NCBI GenBank assembly: GCA_019057385.1
Contig: JAHQJS010000004.1
Location: 62,001-126,000, forward strand
Source of the DNA: Candidatus Borrarchaeum weybense
Lineage (GTDB): Archaea; Asgardarchaeota; Sifarchaeia; Borrarchaeales; Borrarchaeaceae
Reading direction: 5' to 3'
Length of the DNA stretch: 64,000 nucleotides
Shown: one piece after another, positions 8,182-17,828 of the stretch
Position numbering within the stretch: position 1 is the stretch's first letter
Layout: each line of letters starts with the position of its first letter
Translations under genes and position numbers: made by a program
Notes under the pieces: generated by a model
Databases searched by the model: none
The model's input: only the letters and a program-made list of their open reading frames with translations
Told to the model about the DNA's origin: nothing

Positions 8182-9366
8182 TTATTTGCGTTTTGGGTTT
8201 TTAGCCAAAACCTTTTCATAAATCTTAATATGCTTTTCAGATATTTTGTCAAGAGCATAAACTTCTTCGATTCTTTTCCTTGAATTCTTTCCAAATTGTT
8301 GAATTATTTCAGGTGATTTGACAAATTTTCTAAGCAGTAAAGACAGTTCTTTATTGTTGTTGGGATTGAATAAATAACCTGTCTCTCTATCAACAAGAAC
8401 CTCTTCGATTCCACCTACTTTAGACCCGATGATTGGTTTTCCACAAGCCATTGCTTCCAAAATTACAGAAGGTGAGGGATCAATTAAACTAGGTAATATA
8501 AGGGCATCACAAGCATTGTAAAACTCGGGCAAGCTTTCATATGGTATGTTTCCTAAAAATATTATAGAATCAGTCAAATTTAATGAGGAAATTAGTGTTT
8601 TCAAACTCCTTTCTTCGCTACCTTTTCCAATAATGAACAACTTAGCATTTAACCCACTTTGTAAAACGTATTTCATGGCATGAACGAGGCAGTGAATGCC
8701 TTTTGATTTTTCTAATCGCCCTACAAAAAGAAATTTGATTTCATCGTCTGAGAGGTATTTATTAAGTGCGTTACTTCTTCGTGGTGTAAAAAGACGAGTA
8801 TCAACCGAATGATAAAGAATATCGATAAACTTAGGTTCTGCACCTTGGTTGATTAAATATTCGCGTGATTTCGTTGTTTGTGCAATATATCTATCACATC
8901 CACGAACCACATTTTTTCCAATGAAGGTATTGGTTAGAGATCGAAGAAGTCTCCAACCAATATTCTCAATTGTATAGCCGTCGTAATGTTCAGTAAGAAT
9001 CATTGGGATACTGGTCCTAGTCCTTGAAAGAAACGAACAATAGAAAGTATTCAACTGATAATCTTCATGGAGATGTAAAATGTCAAAATCCTCAAATGAC
9101 AGCACTTTCGGGATCGATATTGGAAAATATGGTCTTAATTTGAATAGATAAGGCGTATGAATGATTTCTACACCCTCTAAATTCTTTTCATTTTTATGAG
9201 GGCAACAAAAAATTGTAAGTTTACAACCTCTTTCTACAAGCCCTTTACAAAGGGTGTGCGAACTTGGATGATCAAAGTACGGATAGACCATTAGAATCTT
9301 CAAATTTTTTTCACTTCTATTGAGTTTGTAATATTTTCTGAGTTCAGAAGTGAACCTAAAGAACAA
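8182..9366 (-). CDS. GT4 family glycosyltransferase
   Basis: This is a 394-residue retaining GT-B glycosyltransferase. The N-terminal domain has YPYFDHPSSHTLCKGLVERG and ILHLHEDYQLN. The C-terminal Glycos_transf_1 domain begins FLFVGRLEKSKGIHCLVHAM and contains PSLIDPSPSVILEAMACGKP, with the E-x7-E pair, and DRETGYLF. No membrane segment is present, so it is cytoplasmic or peripheral. It starts an apparent minus-strand glycosylation cluster with the GT-C gene at 9384-10871, 17 bases upstream. Donor and acceptor are not evident. Confidence 0.9.
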   Translation of the reverse strand: MFFRFTSELRKYYKLNRSEKNLKILMVYPYFDHPSSHTLCKGLVERGCKLTIFCCPHKNEKNLEGVEIIHTPYLFKLRPYFPISIPKVLSFEDFDILHLHEDYQLNTFYCSFLSRTRTSIPMILTEHYDGYTIENIGWRLLRSLTNTFIGKNVVRGCDRYIAQTTKSREYLINQGAEPKFIDILYHSVDTRLFTPRRSNALNKYLSDDEIKFLFVGRLEKSKGIHCLVHAMKYVLQSGLNAKLFIIGKGSEERSLKTLISSLNLTDSIIFLGNIPYESLPEFYNACDALILPSLIDPSPSVILEAMACGKPIIGSKVGGIEEVLVDRETGYLFNPNNNKELSLLLRKFVKSPEIIQQFGKNSRKRIEEVYALDKISEKHIKIYEKVLAKNPKRK

Positions 9367-9383
9367 AGTCTACTTACCTTTAT

Positions 9384-10871
9384 TCATTTCATACAATAAA
9401 TATGAATGGAAAAATCACTTTCATAGACTTTATTGAACTGTGTTGATGTATCAATTAATTCTATAGTGCCTTCCTCTAAACCGAAGGATTCCTGAAGCAG
9501 GAGATATGTAGCATTGTGTATTTGAGCACTATTTAGAATGCGAGAAAAATTCGCATCTGTACCTGAAAAAATGGTGTATCTTTTGGAAAGATATTCTACA
9601 TCATCTCTCCAGCCATCATTAAGTAATTTTATTGAATCTAGAGTGTATTGATCAATCCAAATGCAAGCATTTCCAACAATTTCGATATCAGATGACACCG
9701 TGTATGTTTTTTCATATATCGCATAAGTAGATGATGCGCAAATAAGAGAAAATAGAAAAGTAAGTAAATAAATTCTCCAAGAGTAGAGGATATGTGTTTT
9801 TTCACTGAAGAACAGTTTTAAAACGCCAAAAGCAAGGATTCCAGATAAGGCAGGGAGCATTGGCAAACTTAGTCTAATTCCTTGAATTTCCATATGATCG
9901 AGAAGATATACAATTACTATAGCCGTAAAAACAAATACAATTGTCATAAGAACAATATCAGAATCTTGGCGTCTTCGTAAGAGTTCAAAAAGCCCATATA
10001 AAAAAGTCAGGGACATTAAAATAGGCGTAATATACGAAATGATAGAACTATTTCTGCTAAGAACCCAAAAGTATGCTAGCAATCTTTCAGGCTGATTGAA
10101 AAAAATCAGGTATGATCTTTCAATGATAATGACTTCTAAAATATTTCTTTGTGAAGTAGATCCAAATAAGAATGCAGCAGGACCAAACGGGTTTCCATAT
10201 GCAATATATGGTCTTAAATACCAAAGGTTACCGACTAATAAGCCAATGACCATTGTTAAAAGCAAATTAAATACCTTAACATTCTTCTTCCTATAATAAA
10301 GGAAAAAAATAATCAACAGAATGAATGCTATGGTAAAACCAGTAGCTTTCGTGAGGATCGAAAGACCAAAACTCAATCCTGAAAGAATTAACATTTTATG
10401 ATTCTCATCAGATATACCTCTAAGAAAAAGAAAAACACAAAAAATTGTAAGGAACGTGATTGCAGTACTAACGTAACTTATTACACTAAAATACAAATGA
10501 AGGGGGATAATTGCAAGGAAAAACGTAGTGAGTAAAGCTATATCTGTCCTAAATAAATATCTAATAAATACAAATGCAATGAAAAGAGTCATGACCCCAA
10601 AAATGGGTGATAAGAACTTCATGATTAAAGCATTTGATGTAGTCTCATAGAGTTGTGCTGCAATTAAGTGAAAAAGCGGTGGATGCCAAAGGAATGGGTA
10701 GTGACGAAAGGTATCAGCTTGAGGAATATGTCCTAATATAACTATATTTTCTGCAATTGCTAAATGCCATGTAGCATCAGAACTCACTGGATGAATAATT
10801 GCAAAGTAGAATCGTAAAAGAGCGCCAAAAAAAATTATTAACATAAATGTCAGTTTTTCAGTGATTTTCAT
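9384..10871 (-). CDS. Polytopic GT-C-type glycosyltransferase (PMT_2-like)
   Basis: A 495-residue multispanning membrane protein with about eleven hydrophobic segments. The first extracytoplasmic loop holds HPVSSDATWHLAIAENI, with an acid in the position used by GT-C enzymes, and FLWHPPLFHLIAAQLYE, a typical PMT_2-like HPPLF motif. The C-terminal 120 residues are soluble. It lies in a minus-strand run of glycosyltransferases and follows the next GT-C gene by about 100 bases. Probable role is transfer of a sugar from a polyprenyl phosphate donor outside the membrane. Confidence 0.82.
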   Translation of the reverse strand: MKITEKLTFMLIIFFGALLRFYFAIIHPVSSDATWHLAIAENIVILGHIPQADTFRHYPFLWHPPLFHLIAAQLYETTSNALIMKFLSPIFGVMTLFIAFVFIRYLFRTDIALLTTFFLAIIPLHLYFSVISYVSTAITFLTIFCVFLFLRGISDENHKMLILSGLSFGLSILTKATGFTIAFILLIIFFLYYRKKNVKVFNLLLTMVIGLLVGNLWYLRPYIAYGNPFGPAAFLFGSTSQRNILEVIIIERSYLIFFNQPERLLAYFWVLSRNSSIISYITPILMSLTFLYGLFELLRRRQDSDIVLMTIVFVFTAIVIVYLLDHMEIQGIRLSLPMLPALSGILAFGVLKLFFSEKTHILYSWRIYLLTFLFSLICASSTYAIYEKTYTVSSDIEIVGNACIWIDQYTLDSIKLLNDGWRDDVEYLSKRYTIFSGTDANFSRILNSAQIHNATYLLLQESFGLEEGTIELIDTSTQFNKVYESDFSIHIYCMK

Positions 10872-10973
10872 TTGGATACGCCCTTTTAAGGATTAGATGT
10901 ATATTGCCATAAAATCTAGTTTCTCGATATACAATCTAGCTGATTTTTTTCAATACTTGTAGTAGTTGATGAA

Positions 10974-12743
10974 TCAAGATTTAACGAAAATATAGACTTC
11001 AGGAATCTCATAAACCTCTATAATTTTTGCTAATGTAATCTCTGGAAATATTTCTACCAGTGAAGCAAAATCTTTGTATTTTTCAGGTGTGTATCTACGA
11101 ATTAAAAAGACGCAAGTATTGTCTTCAATAAGATATCTACTTAATTCAGCGCCATTAAAGTAATCTGCTATATATCCACTACCATAAATACGTGGGTATA
11201 GGTCTTTAGCAATAAATTCAAATCCCCACTTTGGCATGGGGAAAATCACAGTATCGGCAGAATAGTTTTCCTGTTGTAAATACTCTATTGACTCCTGCCA
11301 GCCGTATCCAGACCATCGTGAATCAGTGATCTTCTTGAAATCCGAATGAATTTGAACTTCCCTGGGAGTGAGTATCAAAGCGCAACTAAAGAAAAGAGTA
11401 TATGAAACACAAATTGAAATGATGGCAAGGGAAATTATATTACTTGGAATACTAATCTTTATCCCTTTATCGTTAATTATCTCAGGCACTTTTTCTGAAA
11501 GTAGGGTTAGGCTAACACCCGCAGTTATACAGGCAGGAGGCACTATCGAAAGAATATATCCGGTAGCATGGTTATGAGGCCCCCAACTTGTAAATAATTC
11601 TACCAGAATCCATATGACTGGCAGCAGTTCGATTGTTTTTTTTCTTGAGAGAAGCAGACCTATACCTAAAATGAATAAGACAAAAATCAAAACGGTAAAC
11701 ATGTTTAGGAACCATGCTAATTGGTCTGCTAAGATTGTTGGAATTGTTAACACTCTTGAAATAAGACCAGAACTTGTTTGTGAAGTTGTTACTAAATTGG
11801 TTGCCCTAGTAGCAGCCGTCGTAGATGTGATGGAGATAATTCCAGAAGAAGCTCTATCTTTCATTAAATAAGCGGTATAAAGGCTAAAGTCACGTAGTGC
11901 AGCGAAATAGAGAAATGGATAATGAAAGATGATTGCCAAGATCGATGAGATCCAGAATGGAGCCTTCTTTAGATGTGATCGAATATCTTTTGATAGAAGG
12001 AGGTACAGAATGATTACTATGCCCACCTTTAAGCCTAATTGTTTTGCATCGACAGCTAATCCAAATAACACACCTCCTAGAAGTATTGAGATGATGTTAT
12101 CTTCCTTAAAGCCATAACTATAACAGAGAATCGCACCAGTAATGAAACAACTGACAACTGGATCTTGTAAGGCTAACCGTGAATAATAGATGTCATAAGG
12201 AATAATAGCAAAGATCAATCCAGAAACAAGACCGACTTTGCTTCCAAATAGAAGTTGTCCTAATTTATAGACAAAATAGACTGTAAGAATACCTGATATG
12301 GCGGAAACTACTCTTATTGCAAATAAATTAATACCAAAAAGATTGAATGATAGCGCATAGAGTATTGCAACTAATGCTGGCTTTCCAGCGAATCTGTATG
12401 TAATAAAGAGCCATCGAAAATCATCAAACGCAAATTCATTATATACAGCTTTGCCCCAGATTCCCCATGCGCCTTCATCTACAAAAATTGGAACCCAATT
12501 AGCCAAATTCCAAAGACGAAGAACAGCACCGAGTACTAGTATTAATATTAAACTCCATCTTTCGATTTTTAGAGATTTTAAATCGCTATAAAATTCAATT
12601 ACTGAAGATTTTGAAAGAATTGATTTGAAATCAGAAAAAATGACTCGTCTTTTATAGAATACATATAGACTGCTGACAAAAACAAGTAATGCAAAAATTG
12701 TATAGAGCATCGGCTTAAGAATTTCGCTTGGAATCTGACTCAA
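10974..12743 (-). CDS. Polytopic GT39/ArnT-like glycosyltransferase
   Basis: The 589-residue protein has one isolated N-terminal membrane segment, then a run of about ten more starting near residue 60. The first large loop contains VPIFVDEGAWGIWGKAVY, the Asp-Glu motif of PMT/ArnT enzymes, followed by FAGKPALVAILYAL. The C-terminal region after residue 470 is soluble. The extra N-terminal segment is not usual for PMT_2 proteins. Substrate unknown; the context of glycosyltransferases supports a glycan-assembly role. Confidence 0.82.
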   Translation of the reverse strand: MSQIPSEILKPMLYTIFALLVFVSSLYVFYKRRVIFSDFKSILSKSSVIEFYSDLKSLKIERWSLILILVLGAVLRLWNLANWVPIFVDEGAWGIWGKAVYNEFAFDDFRWLFITYRFAGKPALVAILYALSFNLFGINLFAIRVVSAISGILTVYFVYKLGQLLFGSKVGLVSGLIFAIIPYDIYYSRLALQDPVVSCFITGAILCYSYGFKEDNIISILLGGVLFGLAVDAKQLGLKVGIVIILYLLLSKDIRSHLKKAPFWISSILAIIFHYPFLYFAALRDFSLYTAYLMKDRASSGIISITSTTAATRATNLVTTSQTSSGLISRVLTIPTILADQLAWFLNMFTVLIFVLFILGIGLLLSRKKTIELLPVIWILVELFTSWGPHNHATGYILSIVPPACITAGVSLTLLSEKVPEIINDKGIKISIPSNIISLAIISICVSYTLFFSCALILTPREVQIHSDFKKITDSRWSGYGWQESIEYLQQENYSADTVIFPMPKWGFEFIAKDLYPRIYGSGYIADYFNGAELSRYLIEDNTCVFLIRRYTPEKYKDFASLVEIFPEITLAKIIEVYEIPEVYIFVKS

Positions 12744-12850
12744 ATTTAATCTCCTTTTTTGTAGAATTATATAACCTTCGTTAGTCTTGGCGGATTAAGT
12801 GCTATGATAATGAAGTACGAGTTTTTTAAATTTTTTCAGTTTGTCTCTTT

Positions 12851-14503
12851 TCACTCAACAAAGTAAATTAGAGTTCTTGGATTTTCAACTTTGTAAACTA
12901 ACTTAAAGTTTTCAGGGATGTCCATTTCAAAGTATAACTCTGGAAGGTATTCTCTTGAATCTGATTCCATTGAGTCTAATACAATGTAACTGACATTTGA
13001 TTTCAAAATCGCATTTTCCAAAGTTTGATTTAAATGAAATTTTGGAAATCCTAAAACCTCCAATCTAGAGAAATGATAAAACACTAATGGCTTTCGCGCT
13101 ATTACAACCGCTTCAGAGAGCGCATTATCTTTTAGCCACTCTGCAGCTTTTACATATTCTTCTGTTGCAGGAGAGGGTATAACTCCAAATTCGATTAACT
13201 GAGTTTCAATATTCGAATTGATATTTGTCAAAGGTTCTGATATGTTTAGGGAAAAAGTAGGATTAACAGCAATTAATGAAGAGAGCAAAAGAATACTGTA
13301 AATATTTATGGTAACAATAATGGTTAAAGAAAGTCCCCCTAGAATTCTTGAAAACTTAATTCTCTTTAAAACTAGGAAATCCCAATTTCTTTGTGAATTA
13401 TAAATTCTCGCTATTGATATAGCTGCAAATACTGAAATCAGCGGAATAAGTGGGATAAGATATCTCGGCAATCGCGAAGGAAACCATGCATAAAAGAAAA
13501 GATGCAAGATGAAATACAAGTAAATAAGAGAACTTTTTTCCTTTATACCTAAGAAATAGACACCAGGAATTGCAAAAATCAAGATCGTAATGGGTACTGC
13601 AAAGACAGCTACAACAGAGTAAAAAATCAAGCCCTCAAAAGGTCTTGAAAGAATTTCAAGAGCAGAATGTGTTTGAAAATACTCAAGCATATTAACGTCT
13701 GAATATTGATTTGATACACCACTTGACACTGGATCTCTCCATAATTCAAGAAAACCAAAACCCATAGGTGTACCAAACACAATGGTATTTCGCAAGAACC
13801 ATGGAAAGGTAATAATTAAAAAACCTATAATAACCCAAATAAAAGCGATAAGTAAGTCTCTGGTATATTTTCTTTTTATTATATTGAAAATTAGTATGAG
13901 ACTGTAGGCAAACAGTATTAAGATGCCTGCGTATCGACTTAGGTAAGCCAAACCTATAAACATCCCTCCTAAAAATTGATTTTGGATTTCCTTTTTGAAT
14001 AACAAGAAGTAAAACGCACATAATGTAAAAAATACGAAAATGGTTTCAGTCATTGGAATTCCAGAAAACAACCAAAGTACAGGATTTACTGCAACAAATA
14101 ATGCTGCGATGAGTCCTGAACGGTCATTGGACAATTTCTTGCCAATAAGGTAAACTGGAATCACTGTAAGACTACTTATTATTATCGAAGGAACAATTGC
14201 ACTTTGATAAGTGACTCCTCCAAGTAAATAAGCCCCGCCGATAATTAATGGGTAAATTGGCGGGACTTTTTCTTCTGGATGATCGAATAATGTATAGCCT
14301 AATCCATGGGAAAGATTTTCACCTAGTATCAGAATACGAATTACATCAGGGATAACTAACCCTACTAAAGGGTTCATTCCTAAACACAATATTCGTAAAA
14401 CCAATGCTAAGACAAAAATAATAAGTAAAATCTGAGTATTTCGTTCAAGGAATACTCTCTGAAGTATATCTTTGGTTTTCCTTATAACGGGAGCATACAC
14501 CAT
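12851..14503 (-). CDS. Polytopic GT-C-type glycosyltransferase
   Basis: A 550-residue membrane protein with about ten hydrophobic segments in residues 25-390 and a soluble C-terminal domain. The first loop contains VIPDVIRILILGENLSHGLG and PPIYPLIIGGAYLLGG, aligned with the sugar-lipid transferase loop of ArnT-like proteins. It shares layout and several motifs, for example the GLAYLSRYAGILIL-type repeat after segment five, with the GT-C protein at 3105-4652, so the two may be related duplicates. It is divergent from the GT4 gene at 14665. Confidence 0.82.
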   Translation of the reverse strand: MVYAPVIRKTKDILQRVFLERNTQILLIIFVLALVLRILCLGMNPLVGLVIPDVIRILILGENLSHGLGYTLFDHPEEKVPPIYPLIIGGAYLLGGVTYQSAIVPSIIISSLTVIPVYLIGKKLSNDRSGLIAALFVAVNPVLWLFSGIPMTETIFVFFTLCAFYFLLFKKEIQNQFLGGMFIGLAYLSRYAGILILFAYSLILIFNIIKRKYTRDLLIAFIWVIIGFLIITFPWFLRNTIVFGTPMGFGFLELWRDPVSSGVSNQYSDVNMLEYFQTHSALEILSRPFEGLIFYSVVAVFAVPITILIFAIPGVYFLGIKEKSSLIYLYFILHLFFYAWFPSRLPRYLIPLIPLISVFAAISIARIYNSQRNWDFLVLKRIKFSRILGGLSLTIIVTINIYSILLLSSLIAVNPTFSLNISEPLTNINSNIETQLIEFGVIPSPATEEYVKAAEWLKDNALSEAVVIARKPLVFYHFSRLEVLGFPKFHLNQTLENAILKSNVSYIVLDSMESDSREYLPELYFEMDIPENFKLVYKVENPRTLIYFVE

Positions 14504-14664
14504 ATCATCACTATCTGTTGCCCATGAGATTTGACAAATAGCTTTAAGTGATTTTCGTATAAAACGTATCTAAATACTAACTGAAGTGAAATAATAGATC
14601 TCCTATTGGAAAATACGCTAACTTCCTACGGTTGTATATATCACAATATACAGAGGTTAAGAAA

Positions 14665-15915
14665 GTGAACATCTGTTTCATCACGTATCGTTTTCCACCA
14701 GATGTCACAGGAGGAGGAGAAATTTCAAATTATATTCTTATAAAAAATCTGGCAAATTTGAACCATAAAATAGTTGTAATCACAAGAAAACTCGATAATT
14801 TGAAGCCTCTAAAACAAGAAGATGGTATAGAAGTACAGCGTATAATCCCCGCGCCTTTTCCAGCTACAGGGTATCCTCTTGAGCCGTACTCTTTACTACT
14901 GGCGAAGAGGATAATATCATGTATAAAGAATAAGGATGTAGAACTAATTCATGCTTTAGATTTTAGAACTACACCTGGAGCAATAATTGCGAGCAAAATA
15001 TTAAGAAAACCCATTTTAGTTACAATAAGAAATTATTGGCCGATCTGCCCACGCCTAACTATGTTTATACCAGATCAAGGAGAATGTGATGAATGTGCTC
15101 CCTCATCTATAATAAAATGCCTACATAAATGGAAAACTGGGCTTCATCATTACATCTTTATGGTTTTGAGACGAATATTTCTCAAAAAGGCTAACAAAAT
15201 AATCTGTGTGAGTAAATATGTGAGAAATATTCTTTTTAAGACATTAAAAATCAACAAGAGTAAATTAGTAACGCTTTATAACATACCTAAATATCATAAA
15301 TTTGAATCATCCAGTAAATCTCAAACAAACCTCAGACAAGAATATGGATTTTCGGAAGAAGATTTCATTGTAGGATATGTAGGTCGAATTACTTTCGAAA
15401 AAGGAATCGAGTATCTCATCAAAGCATTCGCTGATATTGTAAAGATAACGGATCAAATAAAACTTGTGATCGCTGGAGATGGGAATAAAAAAACCGAACT
15501 ACAAGAACTTATGCAAGAATTAAAACTGAATAAATATGTTACTTTCACTGGATTTATCGCGCATGAAGATATCCCTTCATTTTATGAACTTTGTGATGTT
15601 ATTGTACTTCCTTCCATATGGGCTGAACCATTAAGTCGCGTTTTATTAGAGACATTTCATTTTGGTAAACCAGTGATAGCAACAAAAACTGGTGGAACCC
15701 CCGAAATCATAAGAGATGGCGAAAATGGGCTATTAGTAGAGCCAAAAAACTCTGAACAACTAGTAGATAAGATTTTATTTCTCTATAAAAACCCTGACGT
15801 ACTTAAACGGATTCAGGAAAAAGCCAAAAATCATTCAATCAAAAATTTGAATTCAAAAATTATGACAAAGAAATTCGTTAACATGTATGAAACAGTTCTC
15901 AGTAAGCATAGTTGA
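14665..15915 (+). CDS. GT4 family glycosyltransferase
   Basis: The frame is open from a TTG at 14632. I prefer the GTG at 14665, which has GAGGTTAAG just upstream and makes the protein begin VNICFITYRFPPDVTGGGE, the usual GT4 N-terminal glycine-rich strand. The C-terminal domain begins VGYVGRITFEKGIEYLIKAF and contains LPSIWAEPLSRVLLETFHFG and DGENGLLVEP. A Cys cluster near residues 130-160 (CPRLTM, CDECAPSS, KCLHKW) is known from a subset of GT4 proteins and may bind metal. A decayed fragment of the same 5' region occurs at 21061-21238. Confidence 0.9.
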   Translation: MNICFITYRFPPDVTGGGEISNYILIKNLANLNHKIVVITRKLDNLKPLKQEDGIEVQRIIPAPFPATGYPLEPYSLLLAKRIISCIKNKDVELIHALDFRTTPGAIIASKILRKPILVTIRNYWPICPRLTMFIPDQGECDECAPSSIIKCLHKWKTGLHHYIFMVLRRIFLKKANKIICVSKYVRNILFKTLKINKSKLVTLYNIPKYHKFESSSKSQTNLRQEYGFSEEDFIVGYVGRITFEKGIEYLIKAFADIVKITDQIKLVIAGDGNKKTELQELMQELKLNKYVTFTGFIAHEDIPSFYELCDVIVLPSIWAEPLSRVLLETFHFGKPVIATKTGGTPEIIRDGENGLLVEPKNSEQLVDKILFLYKNPDVLKRIQEKAKNHSIKNLNSKIMTKKFVNMYETVLSKHS

Positions 15916-15953
15916 TTATTTTCTATGCTTCTGCAGAATATACCATAAAATTG

Positions 15954-16151
15954 TCAGACTTCGACAATTTCACAACGCACACGCTTGAGAATCTCTTCCG
16001 CTACTTCTGGCGCTGCTTTCATAACATAAAGATACTTTGGTGTACGAATTTTTATCTTGACAATGTCTTTTAGTCTCTTAATACGTGCTTCAATGGCATT
16101 TTCGGAAAGTTTTAAGATTTCATCTGGGTCGGTAATTTGTTTTGGCAACAT
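15954..16151 (-). CDS. rpl38e: Large ribosomal subunit protein eL38
   Basis: The 65-residue protein matches eL38: MLPKQITDPDEILKLSENA, then KIRTPKYLYVMKAAPEVAEEI. The start follows a GAGGAGATA ribosome site. eL38 is present in eukaryotes and in Crenarchaeota, Korarchaeota and Asgard-type archaea but missing from most Euryarchaeota, so it is a useful lineage marker. It lies immediately downstream of the intron-containing tRNA-Val and of eL40 on the same strand, so the three may be cotranscribed. Confidence 0.92.
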   Translation of the reverse strand: MLPKQITDPDEILKLSENAIEARIKRLKDIVKIKIRTPKYLYVMKAAPEVAEEILKRVRCEIVEV

Positions 16152-16185
16152 TATCTCCTCTTGATTTCTTTATGTCCTTATTTGG

Positions 16186-16320
16186 TGGGCGGGATGAGAT
16201 TTTCAGAAAGAGCAATAATCTCTCTTTTCCTTTGAACTCACGACTTCCAGATCCATACATCAAGTGTATGAATACTCCGCCGCGTGAGGGCGGCGTCATA
16301 GCCAGCTAGACCACCCGCCC
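16186..16320 (-). tRNA. tRNA-Val(CAC) with two non-canonical introns
   Basis: On the minus strand the acceptor GGGCGGG pairs with CCCGCCC, the discriminator is A and CCA is encoded at 16185-16183. The anticodon arm CCGCC-CTCACGC-GGCGG has no intron and gives anticodon CAC. One intron (about 16245-16274, 30 nt) splits the variable region and folds around a CATAC/GTATG hairpin; its exact ends are uncertain. The second (16200-16230, 31 nt) lies at 59/60 in the T-loop. It forms a clear bulge-helix-bulge: helix TTCA/TGAA, bulges AAG and AAT, inner helix closing on CTCTTTC. Removal leaves a 74-base tRNA with T-loop TTCAAAT. Confidence 0.9.
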
Positions 16321-16336
16321 AAAGAATTATTGAATC

Positions 16337-16498
16337 TTATCCGGTTAATTCACGTTTTTTCCATCTAAGGTCCTTTGAACGACATCGCCGACATTTCTTT
16401 GCGCCAATAGGGTTTCTTGCATAGCATTTTCTACAAATCATGTGGTAAAGTAAGTGCTTCCTTGCGATTTCTCTCAGTTCTGGATCAGCTACCGGCAT
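16337..16498 (-). CDS. rpl40e: Large ribosomal subunit protein eL40
   Basis: This 53-residue protein reads from the ATG at 16498 behind AAGGAGAC. It is a zinc-binding eL40: it starts MPVADPELREIARKHLL and has the four zinc ligands C22, C25, C36 and C39 (ICRKC and KCRRC). In eukaryotes eL40 is made as a ubiquitin fusion; here it stands alone, as in other archaea. A second ATG four bases upstream is out of frame. The next minus-strand items are tRNA-Val and eL38. Confidence 0.93.
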   Translation of the reverse strand: MPVADPELREIARKHLLYHMICRKCYARNPIGAKKCRRCRSKDLRWKKRELTG

Positions 16499-16633
16499 TC
16501 ATTTGTCTCCTTTTCAATAAATTTCAAGTTTATAATTTTTTATGACACAATGCTGTCAAGTTTAGACTTTCATAGCTTTATAATCCTTTCGTTGAAGAAG
16601 TAAAGTCAAAATTTGAACCACAAAGAAGTTGTA

Positions 16634-17026
16634 TTATTCTTTAGGTTCTTTAAATTTAATGGATTCAGCGATTGAATCTATTTTCTCTTCCATAATTGCT
16701 AAATGGCGTACGATTTCGGTGATGTCCCTATCTGTGTTTACTCTTGAGAGATATAGTTCATATGAAGTGAAAAACAAAATTATAACACCTAAAATAAGAG
16801 CTGCATTTAAAGGCAACTCGGTCATAAATATAACACTTAAAAACTCAAACATAAGTGGTTCAAATGAAATGAGGATCATGGAAGCTAAAAGCAAAATCCA
16901 TATAAAGATCCAAAACAGCATTCCTCCAAGTCCAATTCTCTTACGATAAAACTGCCGCAATGTATGTATCACTAAAATGATCGCTGTTATTGCTGCAATT
17001 ATTTGAATACTACGAAAAACAACCAT
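16634..17026 (-). CDS. DUF2304 small membrane protein
   Basis: A 130-residue protein with three hydrophobic segments (about 5-22, 33-55, 70-90), the layout of DUF2304, followed by a charged helical tail RVNTDRDITEIVRHLAIMEE. DUF2304 proteins are very often encoded beside GT2 polyprenyl-phosphate glycosyltransferases. Here the divergent neighbour at 17115 is such an enzyme, so the two probably work together at the membrane. The molecular role of the family is not established. Confidence 0.75.
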   Translation of the reverse strand: MVVFRSIQIIAAITAIILVIHTLRQFYRKRIGLGGMLFWIFIWILLLASMILISFEPLMFEFLSVIFMTELPLNAALILGVIILFFTSYELYLSRVNTDRDITEIVRHLAIMEEKIDSIAESIKFKEPKE

Positions 17027-17114
17027 TTAGCAACACCTAAGTTTTATCATGTTCGTTGATGGTTTTCTTAAAAATCTTTTATTAAAAATTCGGTTTAAAA
17101 TTTAGTTGGTATTT

Positions 17115-17813
17115 ATGATCCCAAATCCCAATTCTAAATCTTCTCTTTCAATTGTTATTCCAGCGTTCAATGAAGAACAATCCCTTAGAGAAGTACTTGA
17201 TGCGATTTCAGTCGATATTCAACATGAGGTCATAGTTGTAGATGATGGATCCACTGATAATACATTTTCAGTAGCAAAAGAGTATCCTTATGTTAGGTCT
17301 GTACATCATATCCTTAACCGAGGCTATGGCGCTGCTGTTATCACCGGTTTTAGAATTGCGAAAGGTGATATCATCGTTACTATTGATGCTGACGCACAAA
17401 ATGATCCTAAAGAAATCCCTGAAATTATAAAACCAATTATATTGGGTGAAACTGATGTAGTTATAGGTTCTAGATATCTTAATGAATCTAATGATCTTAA
17501 TATCTCTCTAATTAAACGAATTGGAGAAAAATTCATTACTTTTGTACTGAGAAAAAAGTATGGACATAAGATTACTAATTCTCAAAGTGGATTTAGAGCG
17601 TTACGGAAAAATGTGTTAAAAGAAATTTTACCATTAACAGAGGATCGTTTTGGCTTTAATACAGAGTTTTTAACTCGGGTTCTCGGTTCAGGGTTTAAGG
17701 TTTTAGAAGTTCCAAAAAAAGAAGTTGAACGAAAACATGGTAAATCTAAAATAAAAGTATTTAGAGACGGTCTTAGAATTGTATATGCCCTTATTAAGTC
17801 AATTCTTGAATAA
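17115..17813 (+). CDS. GT2 polyprenyl-phosphate sugar synthase (DPM-like)
   Basis: The frame opens with a TTG at 17106; the ATG at 17115 is the more likely start. The 232-residue enzyme has the GT2 GT-A fold: SIVIPAFNEEQSLREVLDAI, VVDDGSTDNT, HILNRGYGAAVITGF, and the DXD-equivalent TIDADAQNDPKEI. SGFRALRKNVLKEI follows, as in dolichyl-phosphate mannose or glucose synthases. It lacks the C-terminal membrane segments found in some DPM enzymes; the DUF2304 neighbour may supply membrane attachment. It likely makes the polyprenyl-phosphate sugar used by the GT-C proteins nearby, and the GT-C gene at 17829 follows after 15 bases. Confidence 0.88.
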   Translation: MIPNPNSKSSLSIVIPAFNEEQSLREVLDAISVDIQHEVIVVDDGSTDNTFSVAKEYPYVRSVHHILNRGYGAAVITGFRIAKGDIIVTIDADAQNDPKEIPEIIKPIILGETDVVIGSRYLNESNDLNISLIKRIGEKFITFVLRKKYGHKITNSQSGFRALRKNVLKEILPLTEDRFGFNTEFLTRVLGSGFKVLEVPKKEVERKHGKSKIKVFRDGLRIVYALIKSILE

Positions 17814-17828
17814 AAGAGCTGAATACGC

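Noticed and set aside
16629..16949. A 106-codon plus-strand frame antisense to the DUF2304 gene
   Set aside because: The minus-strand product has three membrane helices and a GT2 neighbour; the plus frame lacks features.
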